A stretch of 64,000 nt of DNA from Aphidius gifuensis (GCF_014905175.1 NC_057790.1:24330469-24394468), one strand, 5' to 3'; shown: positions 24,818 through 37,680, counted from the stretch's first letter. A program made the numbers and translations. Notes: generated from the letters alone by a model not told the origin.

Positions 24818-26569
24818 GTAAGCTGACTCTATACGTCACCCTCGGGAGTATACACTAAAGTGTAATATTCTTTCAAGATGCACAAGTCCGGTTATATATA
24901 TACATATTAATGTTTGTATTTATTCTATATACATTTATGTTGATATAGTGTGTATATAGGTATATAAATATAAACATACACTTACCCAAACTCAGTGATA
25001 TTAATAGTTGGGTATAAGACGACACAAGTTGAGACGATAGAATGTGATGTTCAGTTTATTCTCTCTTGCACCCCTCTCAAAGTTTAAACTTGTTCCACTG
25101 CACTATTTTCATACCATATCGTATTATTCCCTGAAGGCTTCATGTAAATGTTGTATAAATTACAGACAACTTCTCGCTTATCTTTATCATGTTGATTTAC
25201 GTGTATATGACACTTTTATATACTATAAAAAATATTAAAATTTTACTATAAATATTATGGTATATTGAGATTCACTGACTTGTACAGTTATTTAAATAAA
25301 ATCTTCAGAATTATAGTATACAGAATTATGTATACTTGAATTTTAATTCATTTTTTTTTATCTGTCAAAAAAATAAATTACAAATTATTTTATAAATTTA
25401 TTATTTATCCAGAGACAGTTTAAGAAATTTTTTTTTTTTCAACTAAGTAATTATTTTATTCTAGAAAATTTTCATTCAAATGCGGTGAAAATTTGTCACT
25501 CATTGTGATATTAAAAAATTTTATTATTATTTTATTTTAAATATTATGAAGAAAAAAAAAAAAGAAAATACGTATTGTTATTTGGAGAATTTTGTAGTAT
25601 TTTAAAATTACTTTTCACGATGACGTTTATTTTTTATTGTATGTCAAGTTTAAACGACAAATTACAAACGATAAATTGCACTTGGAGGCCACGTCGTTTA
25701 TATACGATGCAATTAATTATGCACCTTGACTAGCCCGTCGACGGGTTCTCGGTAGGCGGAAGATTATTGAGAGTGAAAATAAAGGAAAGTCGATAAGCGA
25801 GATGAGAAAGAGAGAAAAAGAAAATGTGGAAAGAGAGTAAATGGTTTTTCAAATCTAGCTATCACCACCACAGAAGAGGGGTTGAGAGTAATGAAGGGTG
25901 AAAAAATAAAAGAAGAGAAAAATAGATAAAGAGATAAAAAGATTTCAAGAGAGAAAAGTGTCGTTGGAATAGAGTGTGTTATCGTAGAATTCTCACCTAT
26001 ACCTTTTCATTTCTGTTCTACTGTGAATCGCTTCCGACTAATTGAAAGTCGAATGGGAATTACAAACGATCGTGCCCACCAACACTTTCACAGCCAATCT
26101 TTCTCATCGCCCTAGGGTTACGATGAATAGCCTCAACGGGAGTATAATATAATCATGGTGATGCTAGTGGTGATGGTGGTGGTGATGAGGGTAAATGAAT
26201 GAGTTTGCCTTAAAATTATTAAATATAAAAGCAACTATTATGAATTAACAATAGCAATAATGACAATGATGATAATGATAGTATTAAAAAATAAAATAAT
26301 ATATTATTAAACAATAATTTCAATTCATCTATTATTACATATTATCAAGCTGTCTAATGTGCCTTTTATTTATTTTACGATGAAAAAAAAATATCATAAT
26401 TTAATTAATAATTATGACAGTTGATTGCTGATTGTCAAAATAAACTTTGAATATTATTCCATCATTATATAGAAAATATATTTTGTACATGAAAATTTAC
26501 ATGTTTATATACAAATAAAATTAAAATTGATTTATTTGACATTAATAGGACTAAACAGTTTGTGAAAAG
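24818..26569. other. A+T-rich stretch with purine tract and islands
   Basis: No gene is supported. Near 24987 the minus strand has an orphan TTTGG-GTAAGT donor-like site. Island 25680-25780 holds a palindromic CCCGTCGACGGG core (25733-25744). 25790-25965 is a long purine-rich (GA) tract. Island 25980-26200 is mixed sequence ending in a GTGATG/GGTGGT microsatellite (about 26157-26190). Confidence 0.5.
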
Positions 26570-26586
26570 GACATAATAATTATGTC
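26570..26586. repeat. Perfect 17-bp palindrome
   Basis: GACATAAT and ATTATGTC flank a single A. The palindrome is perfect but short and mostly A/T, so it may be chance. Confidence 0.45.
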
Positions 26587-29500
26587 AAACATGGAAAACA
26601 ATATTATGAAAATAGCCACAATATAAAAACATCATTAAATATAAAATACATAAATATATTTATAGCTTAAATTGTATAAAATAAAATATAAAAATTACCA
26701 AAGTGTATATACATATCAATAATATGCAAAGTTGAAATATAATTTATACTCGATAATATACAATCTCGGTTATAGTGCAAGGGGTTGATATAAAAATGTG
26801 TATATCTATAGAGAAATTGTGTGGTTGGCTTGTCAGTGATGCTTGAATGAACATGCTGGTATAAAATATCTATATATGAGAATAAAAAGGAAGAAAGAAT
26901 AAAAAAAAAAAAAAAATAAGAGTTACGTTTTAAAAATGGCGCACAGTGGCAGGTGGCTTGGTAGTTGAGAAGACGAAGAAGACGAAGAAGAAGAAGGGAT
27001 CTTATTGGAAGAAGTAAAAGAGAGCTGCGTAATACAAATATAAATATATATGTCTAGGTGCATACTTGAAGATGTGGATACATATATACATAAGAAAAAG
27101 AACGCAAAGGTCCCGCAGGACCAGGACGTTCATACATATTTATGAAGATTTATCGTATGCACGCAAAGCTTTTCCTCTTTTGGCCCAGGGTGTCACAGAC
27201 TGGTAGGCTTTTATGTGTTTTTTTTTTTTTATTATTTTTATTCAACTGGCTCTTTGCCTACATCACCTGTTCCACATGCATATTCTCACACGTACACCAT
27301 GTACTTGAAGTTTTCATATTTAACCTCAACCCCATTGGTCGATATCATCACAACTACCAAGGTTTATATGTAAACGTTCAAAGAATTTAACCAATCTCAA
27401 AAAATAAAATGAAAATGAAAATATATTATTGTAACTTGGGGTCAAGGCATAGATAATATTTATTGAATGTAATATACTTATTCAAGATCATAAAGTATAT
27501 GTCACATTACAATATCATAAATGTTTTTTTTTTTTTCTCTTTTTTTTCGGTTCATTTCAACGAAAATTGATATTTCCTGCACGTTTGAATTACACGGTAT
27601 CTTCATTCAGTGATATAGCACTAGATTTAGTCAGCCAGCATTTATATAACAAAAAAGAATGAAAAAAATAACAGTTGATATAATCTTGGGTATCGGGTTT
27701 AATTGTGCGAGCATGATCCAATTTATTTGCCAATAAAATGAAAATTGAAATGAATGAATGATTTTAATATATTTATAAATTGTGGTTATGTATAATTTAT
27801 ATATACAAGTAGTCTATCAAAATTTATTCATGAGCGTATATTCATTGGAAATCATTTGGCAGTTTGATTTATTTTATAAATATATAAATGAAATGAAAAA
27901 GTTTAGATATTTTATTGTTGAATTGTCAGGTTGAATTAACCTGTACTCAAACTGCTGATACATAATTTAATTTTCAAGCTTCATTCATGTCACACACTTG
28001 TTCATATATATATTTGCGGGCAAATTTTGTGGCGGAATTGTGGAACAGTGGCCAGAATCATTTCCGGCTATACTACTGTTTAGTTTCCGCTACTTCCGTC
28101 AGCTATTTGTATCACTGCAGTGTCAACGCATGTGGTGGTTTTTTTTTTCTGTCTTTTTTTTTACCGCAATACTATTCTTCTTACAGTTATTTTATTATCA
28201 TTTTTTTTCTTCTTTTTTTACTACTAATTTTTAGCTTTTTTTCTTTATGACTAGTAGTTTATCATGTAACCCCCTGTGTGGTCGTTTTAAATTTTATACC
28301 CCTGTCGCACCATCCGGCAAGTTTTTCATTTTAATTCTTTCCCTCGCGGGTACTCTACTTTTACATTGTTACTTTTTCAAGAACTTCATTCTCAACAGAC
28401 ATCATCTAATTTTTTTCAAACATATTTTTTTTTTCTTTCTATTCTTCTTCTTCTTTTACTTTTTTTCATCAGTTTGAATTTGAAAAATTCTAAATTCTGT
28501 TTGCAATGATGATGATGATGATGATATTATAATTCAAATTTTTAATATTTTTTTGTATTTAGTATTATTTTTGAATTTGATTTTAAAATCAGATCCCTCG
28601 TGGTGATAGAGCAACATGATGAACTCGACATTGGGTGGCCGGGGATATTATATTGAGACCTGATTATCTGGGAGTTTAATGGCAAACCGCGGCAGGCATT
28701 TACGTCAGTTAATGGTAGTCAAAATGACGCTACGATCGATAAAAGTGCTCGGTTCATTTCGCTATAGTCGAGTATTTTATTGGCTATATTTATATACAGT
28801 ATATATATTTAGAGACAGGTGTGGGATCAATGATCGCGATTTGCTTTTAACCATCATTATACATCTACTTGTTCGATAAGAGTGAAATTTCGATAATTTT
28901 ATTTTATCAATATTATAAGGTAAATAATAATAATAATATCATCAAATTCTCAAGTTAATTGTATACCTACTCTGGGCATCAGTTAGGTACCATCACATCA
29001 AAAAATTTCCATTTAATATACTCAATATAAATAAGTATATATTTAAAAAATATATTTTTTAAAATTCTGGAAAATTTTTAAAAATTATCGTTCGTTTGAT
29101 ATCCATGGACAAATTAAATTTTAAATATTTATTTTTTAATATTAATGAAGATTGAAGCATAATATTTAATGTGGATAATTATTAATTAATTATTAAAAAT
29201 CCATGGATGTAATTTAATTTTATAAATTTATATTTTTTTAGTTTTAGTTTATTGTTCATAAAATTCATGCAATAAATGTTCAATAGTTATATTATTTTAA
29301 TGACTATGAGCAATTGTTAATTAAACTGATGTTTTATTAAGCTTAAATTTGAACTACATATAAAATTTGTTTTACTACAAATTACAATAAATTGTTTGTA
29401 ACGTAATATACACTCCAACAGCGAGATTTCTCTCATTTATTTTACAAATTGCTACAAATTATTTTTAGACTATTTATTTTCATCACTATAAGTTGATTTT

Positions 29501-32500
29501 ACAAAATGGTCACTTTTAACCTTTTAATTAATCCTTAATAAACCTTACTTTTTCAACTACAAATTAAAACAATTATTCTGCAAATTACTACAATTTTAAA
29601 TTCTTCCGACAGTTATTTCAATTTTTTTTTTTTTTTCATTTCAACAATTGTGGTTTAATGTTTACATCCAACATGAATTTTTTTAAGCAAATAGTAATTA
29701 GCAAGAAATAATCATTCTTTAATTTGTTTTAGCAAAAATATATTTTACTTTTTTAAATTTCTTTTTGAAATAATTGCTTTCATTTGTTTATGTATTTATT
29801 TTGTCTGAAAAAATTTTACTTTATTTTATCTACTCGAGGATGCCTCAAGGATAATATTCATGTGTATGTTTTCTTTATAAAATTTCACCAGATGTTACAT
29901 AATCTTGTCGTTATGCCAAGAAATATGTCTGGATGTTGGTGGTGTGATTTCACCATCGAAGAACACCCATCATCCCTGATTGTTTTTTTTTCCTCCAAAA
30001 TGGACAATGTATACAAGAGAATATTTTACATATATATTTGAAAATTTTAAGATATATACATATGTATATAAATGTAAACAACTACCATACATACAAGTTT
30101 TAAAAATATATTACCCAAAAAAAAAAAGAAAAAAATTTATTACCTATATCATAAAGGAATGTTTTTAAAATACAAATTGTGTCGAAATCAATCGGCTAGT
30201 TTCATCATTATTTTCATTTTTTTTTTCATCATCAAAGCCTTTTTTTGAATAGTTTAAACTCCAATAAATTTTTAATGACTTTTAAAAATAATTTTATACG
30301 CTTGATCTACTAGTAAATTTATTTATTAATTTATTTTCTAACAAAAATAAATAAATGATAAATAATTTTTTATATTATGCAGAAGCAAGTACTTGTAATA
30401 TATAAAATTTTATTATGCTTTTATACATGGTACATAAATTTCTGGTACCTGAATGAGTTACATGAATGGAATTGATAAATCTATTTGATACGTTTTGAGA
30501 TGTGTATACATAATCTATCGCAATAATCGCTCATGCAGTTGCAGCATCACTAATCTAAATGCTCGACGTACAAATTATTACAGTACAGAAATCTACTATA
30601 ATCTAGCCACTAATGGTTTTTACTATTGAGGCATGTTGAATATTAATATTAAAAATATGAAAACAACCTTAATGCAAGTTTATTACAATTATTTATTTAT
30701 TATTATTTTTTACAAATAATAATGTAAATTGCAGTGAAAGAGATTGAAATAAGAGTAAAAAAAAGGATTGTAAATGATGAAGAATAACGACTGAAAAAAG
30801 AATAAGAAAGATGAAAAATAAAAAAATAAAAAATACGCAGGATGACCAAAGAGTTTCAACGATCAAAAAGTTCTCTATTTTTGGTGGACACAGCGGGTGA
30901 GTCAAGTCCCGAAACAACTACTGCGATATATCACCCAACGACCACAAATCTCTTTGCCGGTGACTTCAAGACTTTTGGCTTTTAAAATCAACTTGAATAA
31001 ACAAAGAAAGATATATAAAAAAATAAGACAAGCTGTATATGTATTTATATACATAAGTAAATTGAATGAGAGTATAGATTTTAAACGACGGGATGCCGAA
31101 TTCGTATGTAACGATTTGATAGTTGACTCTTTGTCGTCCTCCATTCTCACAGCATGTTGCACATTAAAAGTAGCGTGACACACCCCACGATATTTTTGTA
31201 AAAATATACATTTTTTTTTTCGCGTTTTTAACACTGTTAAATTTTTTCATTATATTCTTATTATTTATATTTTTTTATTTTTAATACTTCATATGTGCTG
31301 TGATACTTTTCAATGGATATTTTTTGAGTCTCTTGGGATATCAATAACCAGAGGGACACTTTGTTTATTTTACCAATGATTAACCGAAATATTTTTCTAA
31401 ATTATTACAACTGTCAATTTTTATATTCTTTTTTATTTTTTTTATTTTACCATATTTAAATTATTCAATATACTTCTATTTTTTTCAATATAAAAACATA
31501 AAATTTTACTTTTTATTTTCTAATTTTTTAATTATATTTTTTGATATAATTTTAATTATATATTTTCATTATCTATATTTAATTTTTTTGCTATACTATA
31601 GTTATTGTTAATGTGTATATCGTTGAGATGCAATTACATATATATGAAAATGAAAAAAAATAAATAAAAAATCATTGCAGTGCAGTGTACGTTAATTACT
31701 GTGTTACAACTCCAATTTACTGATTGCTTGTACTTGACATCAGGGACTGTGATCTCTCTGAATTCCATACAAGATTGTAAATTGTAAAGATCAAAGGCGC
31801 AACTGGTAATAATGGCAAATGACAACTAATTACTTAAGATTCCAATTAGCATCCTTTTTCATGCAATGAAATTAAAAAAAAAACAAAAATATATTGTTGA
31901 ATGAAATTTAGATGTCCTTGAGTTGATTATAATTATACAAGAAATATAATTAACAACAACGAAAAAAATAAAAAATAATTAACAATCATATTATCCTTTT
32001 TTTAAAATATAAAAAGATCAGTTTGTTTAAATTTATATATATATTATTTTTAAATTAATAATTAGAGAAGCTCATAACATAAATTTCCAATTAAATTGAA
32101 TTTTGAAATAACGTCAGTATCAATAGCAACTGCAATTAATTTAAAAGATAAATACATTTAATAAAAAAAATGGACACTTGTCAAATTTGATGTAAATGTA
32201 AACAGGACAGATTTATAGTGATGTATTATTTTTTCGAAAGACAAACGAAAAGTTATTTAACCAAAAACGTATATTTGATGTCCCACAGCGAGGAAAGAGA
32301 ACTTTCTTCGTTTTAATTTTACTCTTCACAGTGTCCTCATCGTTCAAGTCATTTTTTTTGCTTCTTTTTTTTTGTTTGTTTTGCAACACAGAAACAAGAC
32401 ACAATAACAACCACAACGACAACAACAAAAACATAAAAATAAATAAATAAATAACCATCAAATCATGGGAAACAAGGATGTAAAAAAAATACTTGTTGTC

Positions 32501-33072
32501 ATTTATTCACTCATTTATATACTCATAGTATGCTTTTTTATTTTCTTGTTCGCATCTTCCAAGATTCGACTCAATTAAGTAAGACCCTTGTGACTTGACA
32601 AAGTACGACATCATTGTTCTTTGATAGTCGGCATTAAAATACACAACTCAGACGACATGTCGTGTTTGTAAAAAAAAAAAATTTTCTTTTAAAATAACAA
32701 CAAAAGTACAGTTAACATTTTGATGTTTATATGAAAAAAACAAATTTAAATAATATAATTTTAAAAAATTAATATAACACACAATTGATGACTGATAATT
32801 AGATATTGAAAGAAATAAAATTGTAAAAGTAAAATCAATTTGAAAGTTTAATTATATTTTTTATATCAAAGTGTTGATGTTTTTAATTTTTAATCAAGTT
32901 AATTTATTATTATTTTTTTTTTTTTTTACTTTTTAAATTTAATTTAATATAAAAAATTTGCTTCAATTATCAGCATCAAATATCTATCTGACTATTTGTT
33001 ATCAGTTCAGATTAAATTGACGATAAAATCAATATCTTGTGTTTGTCGTGAAACCTTTTTATAAATTTTTCA
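26587..33072. other. A+T-rich stretch with microsatellites and islands
   Basis: No gene is firmly supported. Notable content: a GAAGAC/GAAGAA microsatellite (about 26968-26996); island 28015-28135; an ATG/GAT repeat (28506-28525); island 28590-28790, where a 66-codon plus frame begins at a true ATG (28679) but is of unknown family; island 30840-31000, where a plus donor CGG-GTGAGT (GT at 30897-30898) ends a 56-nt open block and the minus strand is also open (…LEVTGKEICGRWVIYR…). Both-strand openness in the islands prevents coding calls. The ACGACATGTCGT palindrome lies at 32652-32663 within this stretch. Confidence 0.45.
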
Positions 33073-33093
33073 TTTATTTTTTATTGATTTATT
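33073..33093 (-). promoter_or_regulatory. Cluster of three AATAAA poly(A) signals (minus strand)
   Basis: On the minus strand AATAAA occurs at 33088-33093, 33080-33085 and 33073-33078. They lie 43-63 bases after the stop codon of the minus-strand exon at 33136-33203, a typical distance for a short 3' UTR. In A+T-rich DNA such hexamers are common, so this supports the exon only moderately. Confidence 0.35.
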
Positions 33094-33135
33094 CATTTGT
33101 TTTTTTTTTGTTTAGATTTTAAAATAAAAAATACC

Positions 33136-33203
33136 TTATTCATCTTCGTCATTATGATGGTTTTCATATGAATCTTCGAGTATCTTCGTCACAGATCGTT
33201 TTG
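33136..33203 (-). CDS. Candidate terminal exon of a small minus-strand gene
   Basis: Minus-strand acceptor GTGTCCGTTTCGATATTCAG (intron side 33204-33223) leads into a frame whose codons read KRSVTKILEDSYENHHND and end EDE before TAA at 33136-33138. The C-terminus is acidic and the middle basic, unlike translations of A/T noise. Poly(A) signals follow within 65 bases. The first two bases complete a codon whose first base would come from the previous exon, matching the one-base phase left by the candidate first exon at 36441-36462. Alternatively a 34-codon frame begins at an ATG at 33238-33240 without splicing. The plus strand is also partly open. Family unknown. Confidence 0.4.
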
Positions 33204-33240
33204 CTGAATATCGAAACGGACACACCAAAAAGATACTCAT

Positions 33241-35736
33241 TCTTCATTTCTCTAAATTTTTTTTAAAATTTTTTTTGCTCCTCTCATAATCTTACGTTTA
33301 ATAAAAACATTAATCTGAGATCTCGATCTCGTAAAGTCCAAAATGCCACTCTTCTCTCTGCGTGTGTGTGTCTCGAGATATTTAAAAATGAAAAAAAAAA
33401 ATAAAAATCATATGTATTTATTTGTAAGACGTACTCAAAGAAGCCGCGAAATAATCATATATAGAAAATACCAAAATGAACTAAGCATCTAATGACTTCA
33501 AGATCATATATATTTCAAGGGTATATAAATTTTTAATCTCATATTAAAATTTAATTTATCATCTAAATATATTATCTCTAATATAAATTAATATAATTAT
33601 TTTTTACTTAAAATATTGCAAATTAAAAAACTAAAAACTTGAATTGTTACTCGTTTTTTATTTATTTTTTTCATTTTTAAATAACGTCTATAATTTTAAA
33701 TGTATATACAATTTATATATATATAAAATATATATACTCTTTGATCTGAAAAAGAGACGTACGACCAACTTGACTTTGTGGAAAATCTACTTAAAGTTTT
33801 TAACGAGGATTTGAACAAGTCTTGGCTGTTCAAGTACCTTGAATGAACGAAAAAGAATAAAAAAAAGCAGCACAAGAAAATTTTGATGAAAGAAATAAAT
33901 ATATATATATTTTTTTTTTATATCAAATTTAAATTTCTACAGAAAGATTGTAAATAAAAAAAAAATCTATTGAAAAAATCTATATTGAAAAAATCTAGGT
34001 AAAAATAATATTCAATAATATGTAATTAAAATAATTTTATAATTGTAAAAATAATATAATTATTTATAATCAATAAACGTTATATTAATTTTTTTTTTTT
34101 TTTAAATGTCCAGACCCAGTTTAAAAGGCTCAAGCTTCCACCTGTTTGTTTGTATATATATAGATGTAAAAAATACACAAAAAAAAAATGTGAAATGGAA
34201 AAAGCCACTCCCTATTTCCTGTTACACGAGTTCGTTGATTTTACAAAGTTTTTTTTAGCTTCCTCTCTTCTAATTTTTATATAGGTAAATGGATACCACT
34301 AATGGCATAGTTGAAAAAAAAAAAAAAAAATGTACTTAGACCACAAGTACATAATATATTTTGTTGAACCCTCTGTGGATATATATACCCCTAAAAATAT
34401 ACCAAAAATATTTTTATTCTTCTTTTCTATCTTACCGAAAAATAAAATTTAAAAAAAAAAATAAATAACTGATGCATTTTATATACGTAACTCATGTCTA
34501 CAGTAAAAACATACTAAATTTTATTTTGCTTTTTTTTATTTAAAAAAAGAATAATAAAAATTTTTCAAGTTTAAAAATATTTCGATAAAAAAACGTGGAT
34601 GTTTTTCAAATCACTTAAAATTAAAATTACGTGAGATTATTGTTTTTAAATTAAATTATTATTTTATTCCGTTACATTGATGAAAAACTTGATATTTATA
34701 AATATTTTTTAAAATTTTTTTTCTTCATATCAACAGGTTCAATTGCGATATTTTATTTATACAAATTAATTCAACATGAACGTAAAATTATTTAAGAATT
34801 ATTCAAAACATTAAAACAACTTTTTATAGCTTTTATGTTAAATTTTTTCTTTTTTTTTTTTATGTACTATTAATGATGTTCAATGTACATACATGTAAAA
34901 TATTTGAATATTAAAACGATAATTTTTAAAAACGCCCTCATTATCATTTATCGTTATTCTTATGCTAATGCGATGACCAAAGATTTTGCAAAATTCAATA
35001 GTCACACTTGTCATGATAAAAAAATAAAAAAATAAAAAAATATTTATACAAAAAAATGATTGATTGATACTGAATACATGTAAATCTTTGACTCTATCTC
35101 AATCAACTTATCCATTTAATTTTATTATAGTTTTATATTCAGTTATTCTAAATTATTTTTTTCTTTCTTATTTTTTTCTGAATCATTATTTATATATAAT
35201 ACACAATTATTCAGACATTTGTTTTTAAGTTTATTTATTTTTTATTGTCATGATAACATTATTATTTTTGACGTGTAAATCAACATTAGTAAATAATAAT
35301 AATTGAATATTTACAATGTACTTTGAGTAATAGTTGTAACATAGGTGAAAACAAATTTAAAAAAAAAAAAAAATTCAAAATACCATTTAGTCACGCGATT
35401 ATAACATTGCCTGTTTCATTCCAATTTTCATTGTCATTATATTTTATTTTCGAAAATATTAATTCTCAATATCATATCTGTAACACGATCATCCCCCACA
35501 ATAATCAAACCCACCCTCTCGTTTCAAATTTGCATTTAAAATATTTTTTTTTTTTCAATAATCAACATGAAATAACATTCAATTATATTTTATTTTTTTA
35601 ATTACATACATTGAATATTTAAAAAAAAAAAAAACGTCAAATTAAATGTAAGCTTATATATTGTTAAATCTTCGAATCATTATTATTTAAAAAATTGATT
35701 TATATAGTATTTTTTATTTCAGTAAAATCACTTTAG
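33241..35736. other. A+T-rich stretch, probable intron or spacer
   Basis: No exon is identified. If the minus-strand two-exon model is right, this is part of its ~3.2-kb intron. A possible ratchet-like junction on the plus strand (TTTTATATAG followed by GTAAATGG at 34284/34285) has a good pyrimidine tract with CTAAT upstream but a weak donor. A (TG) run lies near 33362. Confidence 0.45.
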
Positions 35737-35968
35737 TTTAATTTTTTTGTGGATATTATTTTCATTCATTTTTATTATATTTATTTGCAATTCTTGTGCA
35801 TATGCTAAACCGGTTATTTTTGGGGGGTTAAAGAGAATACATATGTCTGAAGCAACTTTGTTATTTTGCCGATCCGATATGTGCGATTTGTGGTTTATAT
35901 ATAGGGAAGCTACTTTTGGAGCCGCATCAACGACATTCCGTGGTGACAAGAAATGCGCACCACAGTGA
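35737..35968 (+). CDS. Candidate terminal exon of a small secreted protein
   Basis: After an acceptor-like TCACTTTAG (ending 35736) the frame stays open to TGA at 35966-35968. It opens with a hydrophobic run (LIFLWILFSFIFIIFIC) followed by NSCAYA, which fits a signal peptide with A-Y-A at the cleavage site. The predicted mature part, about 50 residues, starts KPVIFGGLKR and has four cysteines overall (CNSC region aside, CRSDMC and KKC near the end), ending CAPQ. AATAAA signals follow at 36117-36136, about 150-170 bases after the stop. No ATG exists in the exon, so the start would be in an unidentified upstream exon. A minus frame over the same DNA is also open. No known peptide family is recognised. 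Confidence 0.35.
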
Positions 35969-36116
35969 AAGCCATCATGCAAATTCTTTGATATAATACA
36001 ATATATAATGCGTGGAACAAAAAAATATATACCAAAAGGGTTTTTTTATTTTTAGTAATCCGGTTTTTATTTTATTTTTCGAATTTCATCTTTAAAATTC
36101 GTTATGGTCATATGAT

Positions 36117-36136
36117 AATAAATGCCAATAAATAAA
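36117..36136 (+). promoter_or_regulatory. Poly(A) signal cluster
   Basis: AATAAA at 36117-36122, 36127-36132 and 36131-36136, followed by a TTGTGTAATTTTT stretch resembling a downstream GU/U-rich element. It is well placed for the candidate secreted-protein exon at 35737-35968. Confidence 0.35.
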
Positions 36137-36440
36137 AGCTTGTGTAATTTTTAAAATTATTATTATCTTTAAATATTTTTAATATTAAATATCAATATTA
36201 TTTCAATTTTAATTGATTACATTTATTGTAATTTTTAATTACACAAAATGAAAATTCAATTTTTAATTAATTTGAGGGATAAAGTAATTTTTAAAATATA
36301 TTTTATTTATTTATTTATTTTTTTCATTTAAATTTTGTTAATAAAATTTATAGATGAATGATTTATGAATGTTTTTATAAAGGTTTTTATAAAGATTGAC
36401 GAATGTAGTGTTTAAAAAATAGTTGTAGAAGCGTGTTTAC

Positions 36441-36462
36441 CTGCTGACCGACCGATAAACAT
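36441..36462 (-). CDS. Candidate first coding exon of the small minus-strand gene
   Basis: On the minus strand ATG (36460-36462) sits in a strong insect-like context (TTCAAAATG) and is followed by codons MFIGRSA plus one base, then a donor CAG-GTAAAC (GT at 36439-36440). The one-base phase fits the acceptor of the exon at 33136-33203, giving a predicted micropeptide of 29 residues if no other exon lies between. TATA-like and initiator-like sequences are positioned just upstream. The function is unknown. The model rests on splice-site phase agreement, not on similarity. Confidence 0.35.
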
Positions 36463-36517
36463 TTTGAACAAAGCAATTTTCGAAGCGTAACAAATTTTTA
36501 GATTTTCTCTAGGCCGC

Positions 36518-36555
36518 TGAGAGAACATTTATACATATATCTATATAGATTTATA
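36518..36555 (-). promoter_or_regulatory. Possible core promoter (TATA + initiator), minus strand
   Basis: On the minus strand TATAAA occurs at 36550-36555 and 36528-36533, and an initiator-like CTCAGC centres on A at 36518, 32-37 bases after the distal TATA. Transcription from 36518 would give a ~55-base 5' UTR before the ATG at 36462. The adjoining G+C-rich block 36560-36680 would be the upstream promoter region; it is also open as a minus frame (…DIPTVFREWSVDVYYAS…). TATA-like strings are frequent in A+T-rich DNA, so this is tentative. Confidence 0.25.
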
Positions 36556-37538
36556 CATATATATATAGTGTGCTTGGTCGAATGTCGAAAAGCTCCAGTG
36601 AAGCGTAGTAAACATCAACGGACCACTCTCGGAAAACTGTGGGTATGTCGCCGCTAGCGATAGCAGTCGGATTTTTATTCTCATCTTTTTTTTCCAACAT
36701 TTTTTTGATGAAAAAACTTGTCGTAAAAACTGATGACAATACGTACTGAAGCTGAATAAAGATAAAAAATAAAAAACAATTCAAGAAAAATGTTTTTTCA
36801 ATAAAAAGAAAATTTAAAAAAAAAAAGAAAAATAGATAAATAATAATTTAAATTTTTTTATACTGTCAATTATGAGGTCATAAAAATTATTTTTATTTTG
36901 TTTATTAATAAATAAAAATTATTCATATATTAAAAGTAGAAAATAAATAAAATGAGATGTATATAGTGAAGTGTTATTTTGTTGTAAGTGGATTTTAATG
37001 ACCGGATGACGCCTAGACCAATTCACTTGAGAGACATTGAATATATTCAGAAAACTTAACTGCTCTACTGAATACCCTGATAGAACTGATAATCGTTGTA
37101 TAAGGTATTTATGCATCAGCAAACAATTTACTTGGTGTACTTCATGAGGTATAGAATTATCTATATATAAATGTATCTGAGTACATTGGTGTACTTGTAT
37201 CTGTAGACTGTAACAGCAGTCTGTGTTGATCTTGTAGTCAGCGAATCAGTTAAATCTCTCTCTTCTCTTTCTAACTATAAATCTTTTGTCTCTATTTTCA
37301 CAATAAATAAATTGTTCAATTTACAAAATTGTCGATTAAATCTACAATTTGTGAATTTAATTTTCTCCAAGTTTTCCTTTCTGTCCATCTTTAAAAAAAA
37401 ATAGCAAATAATTTTATTTTTCTTCCAAATCTCATTTTTTTTTTACTTTTTTACTTTCCAATTTGGAAAATTTGTTTTCTTTTTTTTTTCTTTCATTTTA
37501 TGCTTTGATTTTTCATTGGCTTTTCTTATTTGCTTTAG
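36556..37538. other. A+T-rich stretch with one island
   Basis: The block 36560-36680 is G+C-rich, as described for the possible promoter. A second patch at 36990-37250 contains mixed sequence and a CAGTCTGTGTTGATC region but no convincing exon. Confidence 0.4.
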
Positions 37539-37569
37539 GGCCAACAAAAACGACAAGATTGAGGTCAAG
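37539..37569 (+). CDS. Candidate 31-nt plus-strand microexon
   Basis: A good acceptor (GGCTTTTCTTATTTGCTTTAG) precedes GGCCAACAAAAACGACAAGA, and the exon ends GGTCAAG before a donor GTATTT (GT at 37570-37571). One frame reads ANKNDKIEVK. It competes with a minus-strand exon candidate 54 bases away, so at most one is likely to be real. Confidence 0.25.
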
Positions 37570-37622
37570 GTATTTTTTTTTATTTATTTTGTTTCATTTT
37601 TTTTTTTTTTTATTTGTATAAC

Positions 37623-37680
37623 CTGGACTGTCGAATTGCCATCCAATTTTCTCGGCTTCGTACAAGTACTGCGATTGGAG
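37623..37680 (-). CDS. Candidate 58-nt minus-strand exon
   Basis: A strong minus-strand acceptor (CACTCTTGTGTCTTCTTTCAG) leads into a phase-0 frame LQSQYLYEAEKIGWQFDSP plus one base. The right-hand donor is weak (CCAG-GTTATA), but if it is not used the frame closes within 13 codons and AATAAA signals follow. The residue mix is protein-like. A different minus frame starting at ATG (37728-37730 region, MRSKNGSTRKALLCLL…) is also open. Family unknown. Confidence 0.3.

Noticed and set aside
24987..25040. Minus-strand donor TTTGG-GTAAGT with an open block upstream
   Set aside because: No acceptor or start context was found for the block; kept only as a note in the region entry.
26570..26586. 17-bp palindrome as a functional site
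   Set aside because: Mostly A/T with 8-bp arms, which is within chance for DNA of this composition; kept only as a repeat.
30902..31234. 110-codon minus frame overlapping a 93-codon plus frame
   Set aside because: Both strands are open over the same island, so openness is explained by composition; no acceptor with a pyrimidine tract at the coding-like part.
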